Source: Erythrobacteraceae bacterium | Lineage (GTDB): Bacteria; Pseudomonadota; Alphaproteobacteria; Sphingomonadales; Sphingomonadaceae | DNA length: 64,000 nt | NCBI GenBank assembly: GCA_024642525.1 | Contig: JAHEAX010000006.1 | Coordinates: forward strand, 62,001-126,000 | Reading direction: 5' to 3' | Shown: one piece after another, positions 63,334 to 64,000 of the stretch | Layout of the letters: each line of letters opens with the position of its first letter | How positions within the stretch are numbered: position 1 is the stretch's first letter | Program-made: the position numbers and the translations under genes | The notes under the pieces: generated by a model | What the model saw: only the letters and a program-made list of their open reading frames with translations | What the model was told of the DNA's origin: nothing | Databases searched by the model: none

Positions 63334-64000
63334 ATGGCAAAGCACCCGACCAAGCTGATTTACGTTGATGATGATCTGCCGGGCATCAGGCGCCGCAGGG
63401 TGGGTAAGGGCTGGGCATATTACGATCCTGAAGGTTCGCTCATCGCTTGTCGCGAGGAACGCCAGCGGCTCAATTCCATCGCATTGCCGCCTGCATATGA
63501 GGATGCATGGTTCTGCCCTGCGCCCAACGGCCATATTCTGGCAACGGGTGTCGATGCCAAAGGGCGCAAGCAATATCGTTATCACCCCGAGTTCCGCGCC
63601 ATGAAGGAAGGCGAAAAATTCGACGGTTGCATCACCTTTGGCAGCCTTTTGCCGCTCGTGCGAAAACGGGTGGAAGGCGATCTGAAGGCGCGTAGACTCA
63701 CGCGCGAACGGGCCATTGCCAGCGTGGTGCGCTTGCTTGATCTTGGCGCGGTGCGCGTCGGGAACGAGACATATTCCCGCCGCAACAAGAGCTTTGGCGC
63801 GACCACCCTGCGCCAGCGCCACGCAACGGTCAGCGGCAACACGCTGCACCTGAAATATCGCGGCAAGTCCGGCAAGACACGCATGGTAACCATGACAGAC
63901 CGCAACCTGGCGCAATTCGTGCGCCGGATGCAGGATTTGCCGGGCCAGAACCTGTTTCAATATGTTGATGATGATGGCGATTTCCACACAGTCCGTTCGT
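63334..64000 (+). CDS. DNA topoisomerase IB (5' part; runs off window)
   Basis: 222 codons of a bacterial type IB topoisomerase. The N-terminal domain has DLPGIRRRRVGKGWAYYD, then IALPPAYEDAWFCP, GRKQYRYHPEFRAMKEGEKFD, VGNETYSRRNKSFGATTL and FRGKSGK-type (here YRGKSGK) catalytic-domain residues. The catalytic tyrosine and the C-terminus lie beyond the edge. ATG 63334 is the only ATG fitting the family start. Such enzymes relax supercoils without ATP. It is divergent from the GST gene. Confidence 0.92.
   Translation, partial: MAKHPTKLIYVDDDLPGIRRRRVGKGWAYYDPEGSLIACREERQRLNSIALPPAYEDAWFCPAPNGHILATGVDAKGRKQYRYHPEFRAMKEGEKFDGCITFGSLLPLVRKRVEGDLKARRLTRERAIASVVRLLDLGAVRVGNETYSRRNKSFGATTLRQRHATVSGNTLHLKYRGKSGKTRMVTMTDRNLAQFVRRMQDLPGQNLFQYVDDDGDFHTVRS

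Noticed and set aside
62319-63987. Open frames opposite the GST and topoisomerase genes (62319-63368 plus, 63169-63987 minus)
   Set aside because: They oppose genes with clear family motifs; the plus-strand one also runs through the tRNA-proximal region without any start signal.

Overview
The window is a stretch of a high-GC alphaproteobacterial chromosome, most likely from the Sphingomonadales (Erythrobacteraceae-like). The clues are the gene order rpmF-plsX-fabH-ihfA-merR, the order tsaB-rimI-fur-plsC-miaB-phoH-ybeY-corC, DUF1489, DUF721, MucR, a sphingomonad-style TonB-dependent receptor, and protein sequences typical of that group. This placement comes from family and synteny knowledge, not from a database search. 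I see no insertion sequence, prophage, CRISPR array or replication origin. Coding density is very high, and no gene-free stretch exceeds about 300 bases. The longest is about 280 bases at 43529-43809, in which I recognise nothing.

Region 1 (1-12.6 kb) is the accessory part. It holds the 3' end of a CHAT-domain (caspase-like) peptidase gene, a TpsB/FhaC-type outer-membrane translocator, and a giant (about 3200 residue) TpsA-type beta-helical exoprotein with a long Gly-rich GGxGG block and three close cysteine pairs. The three genes are tightly packed and look like one operon. This is the best candidate in the window for an under-described system.

Region 2 (12.6-20.2 kb): cysS is translationally coupled to an orphan RES-domain protein and a D-2-hydroxyacid dehydrogenase. 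A thiamine-diphosphate enzyme annotated as acetolactate synthase then pairs with an aldehyde dehydrogenase. Next are two small unknown genes and an S24-type (CI/LexA-like) repressor behind a repeat-rich candidate operator.

Region 3 (20.2-31.6 kb): an MBL-fold hydrolase, a MAPEG protein, the rpmF-plsX-fabH-ihfA-merR lipid/ribosome/nucleoid cluster, smc, two DsbA-like thiol oxidoreductases, a DUF721 (DciA-like) gene and mutY.

Region 4 (31.6-40.9 kb): a Tat-exported serine hydrolase, nudC, a FrnE-like DsbA protein coupled to an SDR, a PilZ protein whose stop codon lies in a 10-bp tandem repeat, DUF1489-mgtE, a cyclophilin with a strong terminator, a small secreted protein, a lipoprotein lipase and a LysR regulator.

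Region 5 (41.0-50.4 kb, minus strand) holds the conserved RNA-modification and envelope cluster: nfuA, a RutE-like nitroreductase, tsaB, rimI, mucR, fur, plsC, miaB, phoH, ybeY and corC. One plus-strand secreted protein gene is inserted between miaB and phoH.

Region 6 (50.5-64 kb): an M16 peptidase, class II DAHP synthase, the two-gene ergothioneine pathway egtB-egtD, a retropepsin-like protease, a DUF1499 protein, a divergent TetR/TonB-receptor pair, tRNA-Gln(UUG), a YghU-type GST and the 5' part of a type IB topoisomerase gene that runs off the end.
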